From: Pseudomonadota bacterium
GTDB taxonomy: Bacteria > Pseudomonadota > Alphaproteobacteria > Acetobacterales > Acetobacteraceae
Assembly (NCBI GenBank): GCA_021798915.1
Contig: JAJZBM010000006.1
Coordinates: 1 to 64,000, forward strand
Length of the DNA: 64,000 nt
Reading direction: 5' to 3'
Shown here: piece by piece, positions 16,335 to 25,365 of the stretch
How positions within the stretch are numbered: position 1 is the first letter of the stretch
Layout: every line of letters starts with the position of its first letter
Program-made: the position numbers and the translations under genes
Notes under the pieces: model-generated
Databases searched by the model: none
Seen by the model: only the letters and a program-made list of their open reading frames with translations
Told to the model about the DNA's origin: nothing

Positions 16335-17564
16335 ATGGCTTGGTGGCCCTTCGTTCGGCGTGACGCACTCACGAAACAGCACGCCAAGGCGGCGCGCTTC
16401 AAGGAATGGTTCGAATCCGCCATGGTCATGGTCGATAACGTCCCGGCGGGCGTGATCTGGAGCGACCCGACCCAGAATTTCGCTATCACCTACGCCAATG
16501 CCGCCGCCAAGACGCTTCTCGGCGAGGGCGCGAACGGGACGCCGGCGCTCACCGAGCAGCGCTTGCCAATGCTGTTCCCGGCGCTCGGCGAGCAGCTCGC
16601 ATCCGGCGGCTCGGTGCATCTGCAAATCGCGTTCGGCCAGCGGATGCTGGATCTCCAGGCCCTCGCGATCCGCAATCAAGCCGGCGCCCATATCGGCACC
16701 ATGGCGGTGTTCAGCGATATCACCCGCAAAAGCGAACTGGTGCGTGATTTCGAGGTCAAGGTCGCCTCCCTCGTCTCGCGTGTCGCAGCACTTTCCGATT
16801 CCTTGAAGGCGATCGCCAGCCGTATGAGTGATTCCGCCGCTCGGACCGAGCGTCAGGCGGTGGAAGCCTCGCTCGCCGCCGGCGAAGCCAATAGCGGGAT
16901 CAGCACCGTCAGCGCGGCGGCGGAGGAACTTTCCGCCTCGGTCGCCGAGATCAGCGCCCGCATGGCGCGTTCACTCACCATCAACCGCGCCGCGACGACG
17001 ACCGCGCAGCAGACCGATGGCATCGTCGCCCGCCTCGCCGAAGATGCGCGGCGCATCGGCGATGTCGTCAGCATGATCACCGGCATCGCCGGGCAAACCA
17101 ATCTGCTCGCCCTCAACGCGACGATCGAGGCAGCGCGTGCTGGCGATGCCGGCAAGGGTTTCGCCGTCGTCGCCGGCGAAGTGAAGTCGCTCGCCGTGCA
17201 GACGACGCGGGCGACCGGCGATATCGGCGCCCAGATCGAGCGTGTCCAATCCGCGACCGGCGAGGCGGTCGGCGCGATCGGTGGCATCACCAAGGCGATC
17301 GAGGAGGTGAGCGAGATCGCCTCCGGCATCGCCGCCGCGGTCGAACAGCAGGGCGCCGCCGCGAGCGAAATCGCCCGCGCCGCGAGCCAGGTCATGACCA
17401 GCGCCAATCACATGACCCGGAACGTCACCGATGTCACCGAAAACGCGCAAAACGTCGCCGCCGCCGCGACCGAACTGCTCGCCGCGGCAACCGAACTGAG
17501 CCAGGCCTCCGGCCGCCTGCACGACGATTCGGGGCGCTTCCTAGAGACCATGCGGGCGGCGTGA
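16335..17564 (+). CDS. Cytoplasmic PAS-domain methyl-accepting chemoreceptor
   Basis: 409 residues with no transmembrane segment. Residues about 20-135 form a PAS-like sensor ([23 protein letters not shown] ... [18 protein letters not shown]). Residues about 170-400 are the MCP signalling domain, with the hairpin tip [20 protein letters not shown] near residue 252 and flanking coiled coil. AAGG precedes the ATG. It would signal to CheA/CheW from the cytosol, perhaps sensing redox state or a small ligand. No che genes are in the window. Confidence 0.85.
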   Translation: MAWWPFVRRDALTKQHAKAARFKEWFESAMVMVDNVPAGVIWSDPTQNFAITYANAAAKTLLGEGANGTPALTEQRLPMLFPALGEQLASGGSVHLQIAFGQRMLDLQALAIRNQAGAHIGTMAVFSDITRKSELVRDFEVKVASLVSRVAALSDSLKAIASRMSDSAARTERQAVEASLAAGEANSGISTVSAAAEELSASVAEISARMARSLTINRAATTTAQQTDGIVARLAEDARRIGDVVSMITGIAGQTNLLALNATIEAARAGDAGKGFAVVAGEVKSLAVQTTRATGDIGAQIERVQSATGEAVGAIGGITKAIEEVSEIASGIAAAVEQQGAAASEIARAASQVMTSANHMTRNVTDVTENAQNVAAAATELLAAATELSQASGRLHDDSGRFLETMRAA

Positions 17565-17579
17565 CGCACCGCCGCCGGC

Positions 17580-18851
17580 TCACGCCCGCAATGGCCGGTG
17601 CGCGGTTTCGGGGGCGAGAGCGATGAAGGGAAGGCCGACGAGGTAGATCAGCGACAGCATCGTGATGGTGATCGGGTAGCTCCCGATCAACACGGCAAGG
17701 AAGCCGATCAGCGCGGGGCCGGCGGCACCGAATAAGCGGCCGAAACTGAACGCGAACCCGGCTCCGGCACCGCGCAAGCTGCCGGGAAACATCTCCGGAA
17801 GCCAAATCGTATAGAGTGCGAATACGCCATTGGTGAAAAACCCGAGCACCGGCAGCAGCAGCATGAACAGGCGGAGGTCGTCGAGCCACGCGATCGCGAC
17901 GTAATAGGACGCGACCACGCTCGCCAGCGCGCCGAGAAAAAACACCACCGCCGTTTTCCGCCGCCCGCCAATCCGCGCCGTGATCCAGGGCATGAAAAAA
18001 CACCCGGCGAGGGTGCCGAGATTGGTCACCAGGCCGCAAACCGCGCCCATGCTCTGCGCGTGGGCGGGGCTTGCTCCGCGCGCGACGAGGCGCGTGATCA
18101 CCACCGTCGGCGCCCAGAAATTCGAGGACCAGAGGCCGAAAATGATGCACGCCATCATCAGCGCCGCTGCCCAGGTCACCCGCGCCTGCCCCACCGCGAA
18201 CAGGGCGCGGAATTTCGCCGGCGCCGCTGCAGCGGTACGGCGTGGCTCGGGAATGTTCCGGCGCAGATAAAGCGTGAGTAGCGCCGGCAACACGCCGAGC
18301 ATGAACATCCCGCGCCAGCCGAGCGTATTGGCGGCGAGGAGGGTGACGAAAGCGGCGAGAAAAAGCCCGGTCGGCGTCGCCGTGTGCAGCCAGCCGGCAA
18401 GGCGGACACGCATCGCCTCGGGCACCGATTCATGCAGAAGCGGCGTCCCCGCCGCCCACTCGCCACCGATCCCGAAGCCGGCGATGAAACGGAAAACCGC
18501 GAACATCGCGATCCCATCGGCAAGCCCGCAGAGCGCGGTGAACACCGAATAGACCAGAACCGTCCAGCACATCACCCGCACCCGCCCGATGCGGTCCGCC
18601 GCCCACCCCCAGACCATCGAACACGCCCAGCCGAGCATGAACAGCGAGAACAAAACCCCGCCATAGACGCCGATATTGGCGCGGCTCGCGGCCAGGCCGC
18701 TCCGTGGCAGAAGATCGGTCAGCGCCGCGACCAGGAGATAGCCGTACATCGAGGAATCGAAGCCATCCAGCATCCAGCCGAGCCACGTCGCCCAGAATAC
18801 CCGGCTGGGCGATACGGCCGCGATCCGGGCGGAGCCGAGAACGTTCGACAC
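17580..18851 (-). CDS. MFS transporter, aromatic-acid/MHS-like
   Basis: 423 residues with about 12 predicted membrane helices. The first helix WLGWMLDGFDSSMYGYLLVAAL carries the Asp typical of the aromatic-acid:H+ symporter and MHS subfamilies, and the loop 2-3 motif is WGWAADRIGRVRVM. RFIAGFGIGGEWAAGTPL in helix 4 is the SP/MHS-type signature. The substrate is not determined; an organic acid is a reasonable guess. It converges on the chemoreceptor gene with a 15-bp gap. A half repeat lies upstream, between it and the next minus-strand gene. Confidence 0.82.
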   Translation of the reverse strand: MSNVLGSARIAAVSPSRVFWATWLGWMLDGFDSSMYGYLLVAALTDLLPRSGLAASRANIGVYGGVLFSLFMLGWACSMVWGWAADRIGRVRVMCWTVLVYSVFTALCGLADGIAMFAVFRFIAGFGIGGEWAAGTPLLHESVPEAMRVRLAGWLHTATPTGLFLAAFVTLLAANTLGWRGMFMLGVLPALLTLYLRRNIPEPRRTAAAAPAKFRALFAVGQARVTWAAALMMACIIFGLWSSNFWAPTVVITRLVARGASPAHAQSMGAVCGLVTNLGTLAGCFFMPWITARIGGRRKTAVVFFLGALASVVASYYVAIAWLDDLRLFMLLLPVLGFFTNGVFALYTIWLPEMFPGSLRGAGAGFAFSFGRLFGAAGPALIGFLAVLIGSYPITITMLSLIYLVGLPFIALAPETAHRPLRA

Positions 18852-18888
18852 GAGTTTCCTCTATAAATCAGTTAGTTGAAAATAAGTG

Positions 18889-18912
18889 CTTCTTTTTCTG
18901 AAGAAAAAGAAG
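18889..18912. repeat. Half unit of the double-hairpin repeat (copy D)
   Basis: Hairpin CTTCTTTTTC...GAAAAAGAAG followed by CAAAAAGACTTTCTTCTG, identical in its core to one end of copies C, F, G and H. The partner end and central hairpin are missing. It lies between the SDR gene (ending at 18953) and the MFS gene on the minus strand. Confidence 0.75.
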
Positions 18913-18952
18913 CAAAAAGACTTTCTTCTGGTTGTTCGGAGCATCGTGCGGG

Positions 18953-19756
18953 TCAGGATCGCCAACGCCGCGCCGTGCCGGCGGTGATGCCGCCATCGAT
19001 GACCAGTTCCGAGCCGGTCATGTAGCGCGACGCGTCGGAGGCAAGGAACAGAACCCCGGCCGCGACCTCCGCCGCCGTTCCCGCCACACCAACCGGCACT
19101 TCGCGGGCAAGGGCATGCGGATCGATCGGCGCGTTACGCCCCGCGCCCTCGGCGCCGGTCGGGATTTTTTGCCAGATCGGGGTGTCGATGATGCCGGGAT
19201 GGACGGTGTTGACCCGAATCCCGTCCTCCGCGATCGCGCATTCCAGCGCCACCGCCTTGGCAAACAGCCGGACGCCGCCCTTGCTCGCGCAATAGCCGGC
19301 CAGCCCCGCCGAGCCGCGTATGCCGGCGACCGAAGACATGATCACGATCGAGCCGCCGCCGGCCCGCCGCATCGCCGGCACGGCATGCTTCACGGCGAGA
19401 AAAACCCCGTCCAGATTGACCGCGTTCTGCCGCCGCCAATCGGCGAGCGTCATGTCGATCGCCGGCACCAGAAGACCGATGCCGGCATTGGCGACCAAGA
19501 CATCGAGCCGGCCATGAACCCGCTCGGTGCTCGCGATCACCTCCGGCCAGCGCGCCTCGTCGGTCACGTCCTGCGCAAGAAAGATCGCGCTGCCGCCCGC
19601 CTCGGTGATCTCGCCGGCGAGCGCGGCACCGCCCGCGGCGTCGATATCGGTGATCACCAGCTTCGCACCTTCGCGGGCCAAAAGACGCGCGCACGCCGCG
19701 CCGATCCCCGAGGCGCCGCCGGTGACGATCACAACCTTGCCTTCCACTTGCGCCAT
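18953..19756 (-). CDS. SDR family oxidoreductase
   Basis: 267 residues. A classical short-chain dehydrogenase: NAD(P)-binding TGGASGIG near residue 13, NAG (VANAGIG), Ser in IVIMSSVAG and the YCASKGG catalytic Tyr/Lys. It ends with the usual SDASRYMTGSELVIDGG. GAGGAAG precedes the ATG at 19756. Asp in VITDID after beta-2 suggests NAD(H) preference. The substrate is unknown. It is downstream of and codirectional with the DUF1348 gene (88 bp away). Confidence 0.88.
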   Translation of the reverse strand: MAQVEGKVVIVTGGASGIGAACARLLAREGAKLVITDIDAAGGAALAGEITEAGGSAIFLAQDVTDEARWPEVIASTERVHGRLDVLVANAGIGLLVPAIDMTLADWRRQNAVNLDGVFLAVKHAVPAMRRAGGGSIVIMSSVAGIRGSAGLAGYCASKGGVRLFAKAVALECAIAEDGIRVNTVHPGIIDTPIWQKIPTGAEGAGRNAPIDPHALAREVPVGVAGTAAEVAAGVLFLASDASRYMTGSELVIDGGITAGTARRWRS

Positions 19757-19844
19757 GTCCGCTTCCTCGTGTTTTTCTATGGCGGGCAGCATCAAAGATA
19801 TCGGCGGCCGGCGCAAGCGCACCCGCGCGACGAAGGCGCGAGGT

Positions 19845-20318
19845 TCAGAGGCCGAGATCAGTGAGGCCGGGGTGATCGGCCGGGCGTGGGCCGGTTCGCG
19901 GCCAGTGAAAGAGCCGGTCAGCGGCCTTGATCGGCAGATCGTTGATCGAGGCATGGCGCTGCCGCATGAGACCGGCCGCGTCGAACGCCCAGTTCTCATT
20001 GCCATAGGCGCGGAACCACTGGCCGCTATCGTCATGCCATTCATAGGCGAAGCGAACCGCGATCCGGTCCTCGGTGAAGGCCCAGAGTTCCTTGATGAGA
20101 CGGTAATCGAGTTCGCGCGCCCATTTCCGGGTCAGAAAATCGACGATGGCGGCACGGCCGACCACGAATTCGGCGCGATTGCGCCAGCGGCTGTCCTCTG
20201 TGTAGGCAAGCGCGACGCGCCCCGGATCACACCCGTTCCAGGCGTCTTCGGCGGCGCGCACCTTCTGGATCGCGGTGTCGCGGGTGAACGGCGGCAGCGG
20301 CGGGCGGATTTCGGGCAT
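19845..20318 (-). CDS. DUF1348 / NTF2-like protein
   Basis: 157 residues matching the SnoaL/NTF2-like DUF1348 group. Characteristic segments are [60 protein letters not shown] and [21 protein letters not shown] single cone-shaped domain, no signal peptide. Biochemical role unknown in the family, though many members sit beside oxidoreductases as here. It is 3 bp from the lipoprotein gene's stop, in the same orientation. Confidence 0.85.
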   Translation of the reverse strand: MPEIRPPLPPFTRDTAIQKVRAAEDAWNGCDPGRVALAYTEDSRWRNRAEFVVGRAAIVDFLTRKWARELDYRLIKELWAFTEDRIAVRFAYEWHDDSGQWFRAYGNENWAFDAAGLMRQRHASINDLPIKAADRLFHWPRTGPRPADHPGLTDLGL

Positions 20319-20321
20319 GAT

Positions 20322-20837
20322 CTAGCTCCCGGTCATAGCAAAGCGCTCGGCGCAGGCGAGGAAGCTGGCGCCTTCCTCTCCCGCCGGCGGCAGCGCGAGC
20401 GCCGGCAGGCCGCGCACATGGCCGCTCGCGCTCAACGTGCCGCCGGCGAGCAGCGCCCGTGTCTCGGCCAGCGTCGTTTCGTTCAGCGGCAATTCGGTAT
20501 CGACGACGCGCGGCGCCTCGAGCGCTGCCGGGATCGTCCAGCCGCCGCCAGCGCCGGCAAAATGCAGCACCGCCGCCAGCCCTGGCGGACGCGGCGCCAG
20601 CGGGTGCGCGGTGTTGGAGAAGGCGAAGCTCATGCCACCGCCGCGCTCGGCGATGAGGGTCAGGGCGGCGGGATTGTCGTCATCCTCGGGGAAGGCGGCG
20701 CGTGCGGTGCAGCGCTCCGTCGTCGTCGTGAAGTTCCAGACCGCGGCGAGGGCGTGCGGCGGCGCCGGCGGGGGTGTATTGGTCGCGCAGGCAGCAAGAA
20801 AGGCGAGCAGCGGAAACGCTGCGTATCGGTGCCTCAT
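20322..20837 (-). CDS. Putative lipoprotein, unrecognised
   Basis: 171 residues. The ATG at 20837 begins MRHRYAAFPLLAFLAACATN, a short signal peptide with a lipobox-like LAAC. An in-frame extension upstream would translate repeat DNA (GALPR units) and the half hairpin, and is rejected. The mature part is Ala/Pro-rich with few aromatic residues and two more Cys (RCTARAAF, FLACAERF) that could form a disulfide. No family is recognised. It is encoded next to the DUF1348 gene in the same orientation. Confidence 0.65.
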   Translation of the reverse strand: MRHRYAAFPLLAFLAACATNTPPPAPPHALAAVWNFTTTTERCTARAAFPEDDDNPAALTLIAERGGGMSFAFSNTAHPLAPRPPGLAAVLHFAGAGGGWTIPAALEAPRVVDTELPLNETTLAETRALLAGGTLSASGHVRGLPALALPPAGEEGASFLACAERFAMTGS

Positions 20838-20850
20838 GCCGCGCGCTCTC

Positions 20851-20895
20851 GGCAATGCCCCCCTAGGCAACGCCCCCCTAGGCAACGCCCCCAGA
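20851..20895. repeat. 15-bp tandem repeat, three units
   Basis: GGCAATGCCCCCCTA, GGCAACGCCCCCCTA and GGCAACGCCCCCAGA in succession, just upstream of the lipoprotein start and next to half repeat E. It lies outside the chosen reading frame. Confidence 0.8.
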
Positions 20896-20909
20896 ACAAA
20901 AGTTCTTTG

Positions 20910-20931
20910 GTTCTTTTTTTCAAAAAAGAAC
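20910..20931. repeat. Half unit of the double-hairpin repeat (copy E)
   Basis: AAAAGTTCTTTG then GTTCTTTTTTT-CAAAAAAGAAC, the second-end type of the repeat, without its centre or partner. It lies between the cobS stop (20945) and the lipoprotein gene, both on the minus strand, where it could terminate the cobBTS transcript. Confidence 0.75.
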
Positions 20932-20944
20932 ATTCTTACTTCCC

Positions 20945-21691
20945 TCATCTGGCGGCGGCGAGCAGGCTGAGCACGGTGCAGGTCGCGAGCGCTGCGACCG
21001 CACCATAAATATCTCCCGTATAGCCGCCAAGCCGCCGCGCCGCGATCCCGGCGACCACCAGCAGGGCGAATGCGGCGGCGAGCGCGACGCCGAGCGCGCC
21101 GCCCGGCCCGAGCAGCGCGAGCGCCAACAGAGCAGCAATCCCGACCCCAGCGGCACTCGCCACCGGCGGCAGCCTTCCGAGCCCGGCGCCGAGCCCCTCC
21201 CGCCGCGCCGGGGTGAGCAGGAACGAAACCCCGATCATCGCCGCCCGCGAGGCGGCGCCGGCGACCACCAAGGCGGCCAAAACCGCGCCCACCCGCCCGA
21301 TCGCCGCGATCGCCACAGCACGAATGCCGAGCGCGAGGATCAGCGCCAGCGCGCCGAAGGCGCCGATCCTCGAATCACGGAGAATCTCCAGCCGGCGCTC
21401 GCGGCTCGCCTCCGCCCCCAGGGCATCGGCGCTATCGGCGAGCCCGTCCTCGTGCAGCCCGCCGGAGACCCCGATCTCCACCACGAGCGCCCAGAGAGCG
21501 GCGAGTGGCGGCGGCAGATGGAGGGCGATGGCGAGGGCGTAGGCGAGGCCGCCGATCGCCCCGAGGATGGCACCGGCCAGCGGAAACGCCCAGGCGATGC
21601 GCGGCGTCATCCCCCCTCCCCCGGCCGGAATCCGCGACAGCATGGCGAGCGCCGTCCGGAAATCGCCGAGAAGATCAGTCCTTGTCGGCAA
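20945..21691 (-). CDS. cobS: Adenosylcobinamide-GDP ribazoletransferase (cobalamin synthase)
   Basis: 248 residues if read from TTG at 21691, which overlaps the end of cobT and has GAGG upstream; no ATG or GTG fits the expected length. Joins adenosylcobinamide-GDP with alpha-ribazole in the membrane. Family motifs GVSGGLHEDGLADSADALG and RDSRIGAFG are clear, followed by several hydrophobic helices. This is CobV in Pseudomonas naming. It is the last gene of a cobB-cobT-cobS operon. Confidence 0.92.
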   Translation of the reverse strand: MPTRTDLLGDFRTALAMLSRIPAGGGGMTPRIAWAFPLAGAILGAIGGLAYALAIALHLPPPLAALWALVVEIGVSGGLHEDGLADSADALGAEASRERRLEILRDSRIGAFGALALILALGIRAVAIAAIGRVGAVLAALVVAGAASRAAMIGVSFLLTPARREGLGAGLGRLPPVASAAGVGIAALLALALLGPGGALGVALAAAFALLVVAGIAARRLGGYTGDIYGAVAALATCTVLSLLAAAR

Positions 21692-22706
21692 CGCCGGCCT
21701 CGGCGAAGGTCGCCATGCCGGCATGGCAGGCGCAGGCGGCGCGGAGCAGCGGCACCGCCAGCGCCGCCCCCGAGCCCTCGCCGAGCCGCATGCCGAAATC
21801 GAGCAGTGGCCGCTTGTCCAACGCCTCGACCAGCAGCCGATGCCCAGCCTCGGCGGAGGCGTGAGCGACCATGGCGTGATCGAGGGCGCGCGGGTTGAGG
21901 CGGGCGAGCGGCGCCGCGGCGGCGGTAGCGACGAAACCATCGAGCAGCACCGGCACACCCAGCGCGCGCGCCGCCAGCACCGCGCCGAGAATGGCGGCAA
22001 GCTCCCGCCCGCCGAGCCGCTGCGCGACTGCCAGCGGATCGGCGAGAGCGCCGGCGTGGTGGGTCAGTGCCGCATCGATCGCCGCCCGCTTGCGCGCCAA
22101 GCCAGCATCATCGACCCCGGTGCCGCGCCCGGCCCAGCGCGCCCCGCCGCCGCCGAACAGTGCCGCGGCAATCGCAGCGGCAGCGGTGGTATTGCCGATC
22201 CCCATTTCGCCGAGGCAGATGAGATCGGCCCCCGGCGTGACCGCCGCCATCCCGGCGGCGACGGCGGCGAGGAATTCCGCCTCGCTCATCGCCGGCGCCT
22301 GCACGAAATTCGCCGTCGGCGTCTCGAGCGCGAGCGGAAAGACGCGGAGTTCGGCGTCAGCGATTTCGGCCAATTGGTTGATCGCAGCACCCTGGGCGGC
22401 GAAATTCGCCACCATTTGCGCCGTCACCGCGGCAGGGTAGGCGGCGACCCCCTCGGCGACGACGCCGTGATTGCCGGCGAAAATCAGAATCTCGACGCGC
22501 TGCATGCGCGGCATGGCACGCCCCTGCCAGCGCGCGAGCCAGAAAACGATCTCCTCCAGCCGCCCGAGGCTACCCGGTGGCTTGGTCAAAATCTCCTGAC
22601 GTGCCCGCGCCTCGGTCTCGGCGGCGTCGTTGCCGGAGCGAAGATCGCCGATGCGGGCGCGAAGTTCGGCGATGCCGTCGGGTGGGGCAGTGTCGGGTGT
22701 GGTCAT
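21675..22706 (-). CDS. cobT: Nicotinate-nucleotide-dimethylbenzimidazole phosphoribosyltransferase
   Basis: 343 residues. Makes alpha-ribazole phosphate for the lower ligand of cobalamin. Family signatures include LTKPPGSLGRLEEI near residue 45, FAGNHGVVAEGVAAYP, CLGEMGIGNTTAAAAI and the catalytic-Glu region GMRLGEGSGAA near the C-terminus. Length matches the family. It overlaps cobB by 4 bp upstream and cobS by 17 bp downstream. This is CobU in Pseudomonas naming. Confidence 0.95.
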   Translation of the reverse strand: MTTPDTAPPDGIAELRARIGDLRSGNDAAETEARARQEILTKPPGSLGRLEEIVFWLARWQGRAMPRMQRVEILIFAGNHGVVAEGVAAYPAAVTAQMVANFAAQGAAINQLAEIADAELRVFPLALETPTANFVQAPAMSEAEFLAAVAAGMAAVTPGADLICLGEMGIGNTTAAAAIAAALFGGGGARWAGRGTGVDDAGLARKRAAIDAALTHHAGALADPLAVAQRLGGRELAAILGAVLAARALGVPVLLDGFVATAAAAPLARLNPRALDHAMVAHASAEAGHRLLVEALDKRPLLDFGMRLGEGSGAALAVPLLRAACACHAGMATFAEAGVADKD

Positions 22707-24019
22707 GAGGCCTCCTCTTGGGCGATGACGTGAAAAAATCCGCCGCTGACCCGCCCGCGCCGGCCACCGGCCGGGCCGAGTTCCTGCCCACGCGCGTCGA
22801 ACAGCACGGCAAGCGGTGGATCGGCGCCGGGGTCGGTCAGGCTGGCGTAGTGGAATTCATGCCCGCGCAACGCGCTGCCTTGCATGCCAAGCGCGCTCGG
22901 GCCGGCGAGCACGGCGCGGCGATAGCCGAGTGTCAGACGCCGGCGGGCGAAGCTCGTTCCGTGCCCGAGCAGGCCGAGCATGGGGTGGCGCACCCCGTCC
23001 TGATCCTCGAGATAGGCGCCGAGCACCATATAGCCGCCGCATTCGCCATGAATCGGGCAGGTCTCGGCGAGGCGCGCCATGCCGGCGCGAAACCGCGCCG
23101 CCGCCGCGAGGGCTCCGGCGTACAGCTCGGGATAGCCGCCGGGGAGCCAGCAGGCATCGGCGCTTGCCGGCGGCGCTTCGTCGGCGAGCGGGGAAAACGG
23201 CAGGATCTCCGCCCCTTGCGCCCGCCAGGCGGCGCGGAGATGCGGATAGATGAAGCTGAACGCGCGATCCTCGGCGAGCGCGATGCGCTGGCCGGGCGGC
23301 GCAAATGCGGCGGGCGCGGGCCTCGATGCCAAGCCTAGCGGGCGGGCGGCGGCGAGAATGGCAGGAAGATCGAGAGCGGCCTCGGCGGCGTCGGCAAGCG
23401 TGGCGAGGAAGCGTTCGAGATCGGCATGCTCGCCCGCCTGCACGAGGCCGAGATGGCGGGCGAGAAGCGAAAACCCGCCATCGCGCAGCAAAGCACCGAA
23501 CACGGGGATCCCGGCCCGCGCCATCGCCGGCAGGATCAGGTCGCGATGGCGGGCACTCGCGACCCGGTTCAAAATCACCCCGGCGAGCGTGACGCCCGCG
23601 GCAAAATGGGCAAAGCCGGCGGCAACCGCGGCGGCGGATTGCGCCTGGCCGGTGACATCCTGCACCAGGATCACCGGAAGGCCGAACCGCGCCGCGAGAT
23701 CGGCGCCAGAACCGGAGCGCGCGCCGCCGGCACCATCGAACAGCCCCATCGCCGTCTCGATCACCAGCAGATCGGCCCCATGGCCGGCCTCGGCGAGGAG
23801 ACCATCGAGCAGCGCCGGTCCCATCGCCCAAGGATCGAGATTGAGCGCGGGATGGCCGGTCGCCACAGCATGAAACGCGGGATCGATGTAATCCGGCCCC
23901 GCTTTCGCCGCCCGCACCCGCACACCCCGCCGCATCAGCGCCGCGAGAATCGCGAGCGTCAGCGTCGTCTTGCCGGCACCCGAGGACGGCGCGGCGATGA
24001 TCAGCCCGCGCGCGGTCAT
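22703..24019 (-). CDS. cobB: Cobyrinic acid a,c-diamide synthase
   Basis: 438 residues. ATP-dependent amidation of side chains a and c using glutamine. The P-loop PSSGAGKTTL is at the N-terminus, DxxMGLFDG-like TAMGLFDGAGG follows, and a class I glutamine amidotransferase domain with Cys near residue 325 (HGECGGYMVLG) and a C-terminal His (GFFHVIAQEE) is present. In the aerobic route it acts on hydrogenobyrinic acid before cobalt insertion by CobN. The upstream space to cbiD is filled by a double-hairpin repeat. Confidence 0.95.
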   Translation of the reverse strand: MTARGLIIAAPSSGAGKTTLTLAILAALMRRGVRVRAAKAGPDYIDPAFHAVATGHPALNLDPWAMGPALLDGLLAEAGHGADLLVIETAMGLFDGAGGARSGSGADLAARFGLPVILVQDVTGQAQSAAAVAAGFAHFAAGVTLAGVILNRVASARHRDLILPAMARAGIPVFGALLRDGGFSLLARHLGLVQAGEHADLERFLATLADAAEAALDLPAILAAARPLGLASRPAPAAFAPPGQRIALAEDRAFSFIYPHLRAAWRAQGAEILPFSPLADEAPPASADACWLPGGYPELYAGALAAAARFRAGMARLAETCPIHGECGGYMVLGAYLEDQDGVRHPMLGLLGHGTSFARRRLTLGYRRAVLAGPSALGMQGSALRGHEFHYASLTDPGADPPLAVLFDARGQELGPAGGRRGRVSGGFFHVIAQEEAS

Positions 24020-24043
24020 GGCATAAAATCAGAAGTAAAAAAT

Positions 24044-24161
24044 CTTCTTTTTCTGAAGAAAAAGAAGCAAAAAGACTTTTTTTCTGTTTTATCGGGTTGA
24101 AACGCCCTACGTATTCCTTCAACGAATAAAAGTTTTTTGGTTCTTTTTTTCAAAAAAGAAC
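24044..24161. repeat. Double-hairpin intergenic repeat, copy F, between divergent genes
   Basis: End hairpins at 24044-24067 (CTTCTTTTTC type) and 24140-24161 (GTTCTTTTTT type). The centre is decayed: no perfect stem, only loose complementarity. It fills nearly all of the 155 bp between the starts of cobB (24019) and cbiD (24175). This placement makes a pure terminator role unlikely for this copy, and promoters must lie in or around it. Confidence 0.85.
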
Positions 24162-24174
24162 GATTCTTTCTTTG

Positions 24175-25365
24175 ATGAAATCCACCCTCTGGCAACCCGG
24201 CCAGGCGCGCGATATAGCGGGGAGCGTGAACGATGCCCGCCCGCTTCGCCGGGGCTGGACCACCGGCGCCTGCGCCACCGCGGCCGCCAAAGCGGCCTAT
24301 GCGGCGCGGCTCACCGGCATTTTCCCCGACCCCGTGACCATCACCCTGCCCGGCGGTGGCGACGTGGCTTTCGCCCTTGCCGAAACCGTGCTCGGCGCCG
24401 ATTTCGCCATCGCCGGGGTGGTGAAGGACGCCGGCGACGATCCCGATGTCACCCATGGCGCGCTGATCCGCGCCCGCGTCTCGCCCGCCACGCCGGGCGC
24501 AGGCGTGGTGTTTCGCGCCGGACCCGGGGTCGGGATGGTGACCCGCCCGGGCCTGCCGATCCCGCCCGGCGAGCCGGCGATCAATCCGGTGCCGCGCCGG
24601 ATGATCCGCGCCGCGATCGCCGACATCGCGGCGCGATACGGCGGCGCCGGTGATGTCGTGGTCGAGATCGGGATCGAAAACGGTGCGAAACTCGCCGAAA
24701 AAACGCTGAACCCGCGGCTTGGCATCCAGGGCGGGCTTTCGGTGCTCGGCACCACCGGAATCGTCATTCCCTATTCCTGCGCCGCCTGGATCGCCAGCAT
24801 CCAGCGCGGCATCGATGTCGCCCGTGCCGCTGGGATCGCGCATATCGCCGGCGCCACCGGACGGACTTCGGAGGCGGCGGTGCAGCGTCTTTACGATCTC
24901 CCCGAGATGGCGCTGATCGACATGGGTGATTTCGTCGGCGGGATGCTGAAATATCTCCGCCATCATCCAGTGCCGCGGCTCTCGATCGCCGGCGGGATCG
25001 CGAAGCTCGTGAAACTCGGCCAAGGTCGGCTCGATCTCCATGCCAAGCGCGGCCTGGTCGATTTCGCCGCGCTCGCCGCCCTCGCCGCCCGCGCCGGCGC
25101 CCCCGCCGCCCTCGCGGCACGCCTCGCCGGCGCCGAAACCGCGCTCCACGCCGAGACCATCGCGCGGGAGGCAGGCTTCGCGCTCGCCGATGCCATCGCC
25201 GGCGCCGCTTGGGCGGTCGCGGCCAGCGTGCTCGCCGGCAGCGGCATTGCGCTCGAAATCCTGGTCTTCGACCGCGAAGGCGGCTTGCGAGGGCGGGCGC
25301 CGTTTGCCCCAGTGCCCGCAATGCCGGCGCCCGCAATGCCGATTCATGGCGTCCCGTCCCGCTGA
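24175..25365 (+). CDS. cbiD: Cobalt-precorrin-5B (C1)-methyltransferase CbiD
   Basis: 396 residues. SAM-dependent C1 methylation of the corrin precursor. The N-terminal [19 protein letters not shown] is the CbiD signature, followed by [30 protein letters not shown] and [24 protein letters not shown]. CbiD belongs to the cobalt-early route but is used here within a CobN-type locus, presumably replacing CobF. The start at 24175 lies directly after repeat F. Its 3' end overlaps the convergent cobM by 22 bp. Confidence 0.95.
   Translation: MKSTLWQPGQARDIAGSVNDARPLRRGWTTGACATAAAKAAYAARLTGIFPDPVTITLPGGGDVAFALAETVLGADFAIAGVVKDAGDDPDVTHGALIRARVSPATPGAGVVFRAGPGVGMVTRPGLPIPPGEPAINPVPRRMIRAAIADIAARYGGAGDVVVEIGIENGAKLAEKTLNPRLGIQGGLSVLGTTGIVIPYSCAAWIASIQRGIDVARAAGIAHIAGATGRTSEAAVQRLYDLPEMALIDMGDFVGGMLKYLRHHPVPRLSIAGGIAKLVKLGQGRLDLHAKRGLVDFAALAALAARAGAPAALAARLAGAETALHAETIAREAGFALADAIAGAAWAVAASVLAGSGIALEILVFDREGGLRGRAPFAPVPAMPAPAMPIHGVPSR

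Noticed and set aside
20851-20895. Possible CRISPR or satellite array
   Set aside because: Only three perfect 15-bp units without spacers; a simple tandem repeat.
20838-20948. Longer N-terminus for the lipoprotein with GALPR repeats
   Set aside because: It translates half repeat E and the 15-bp tandem units; the lipoprotein signal starts at 20837.
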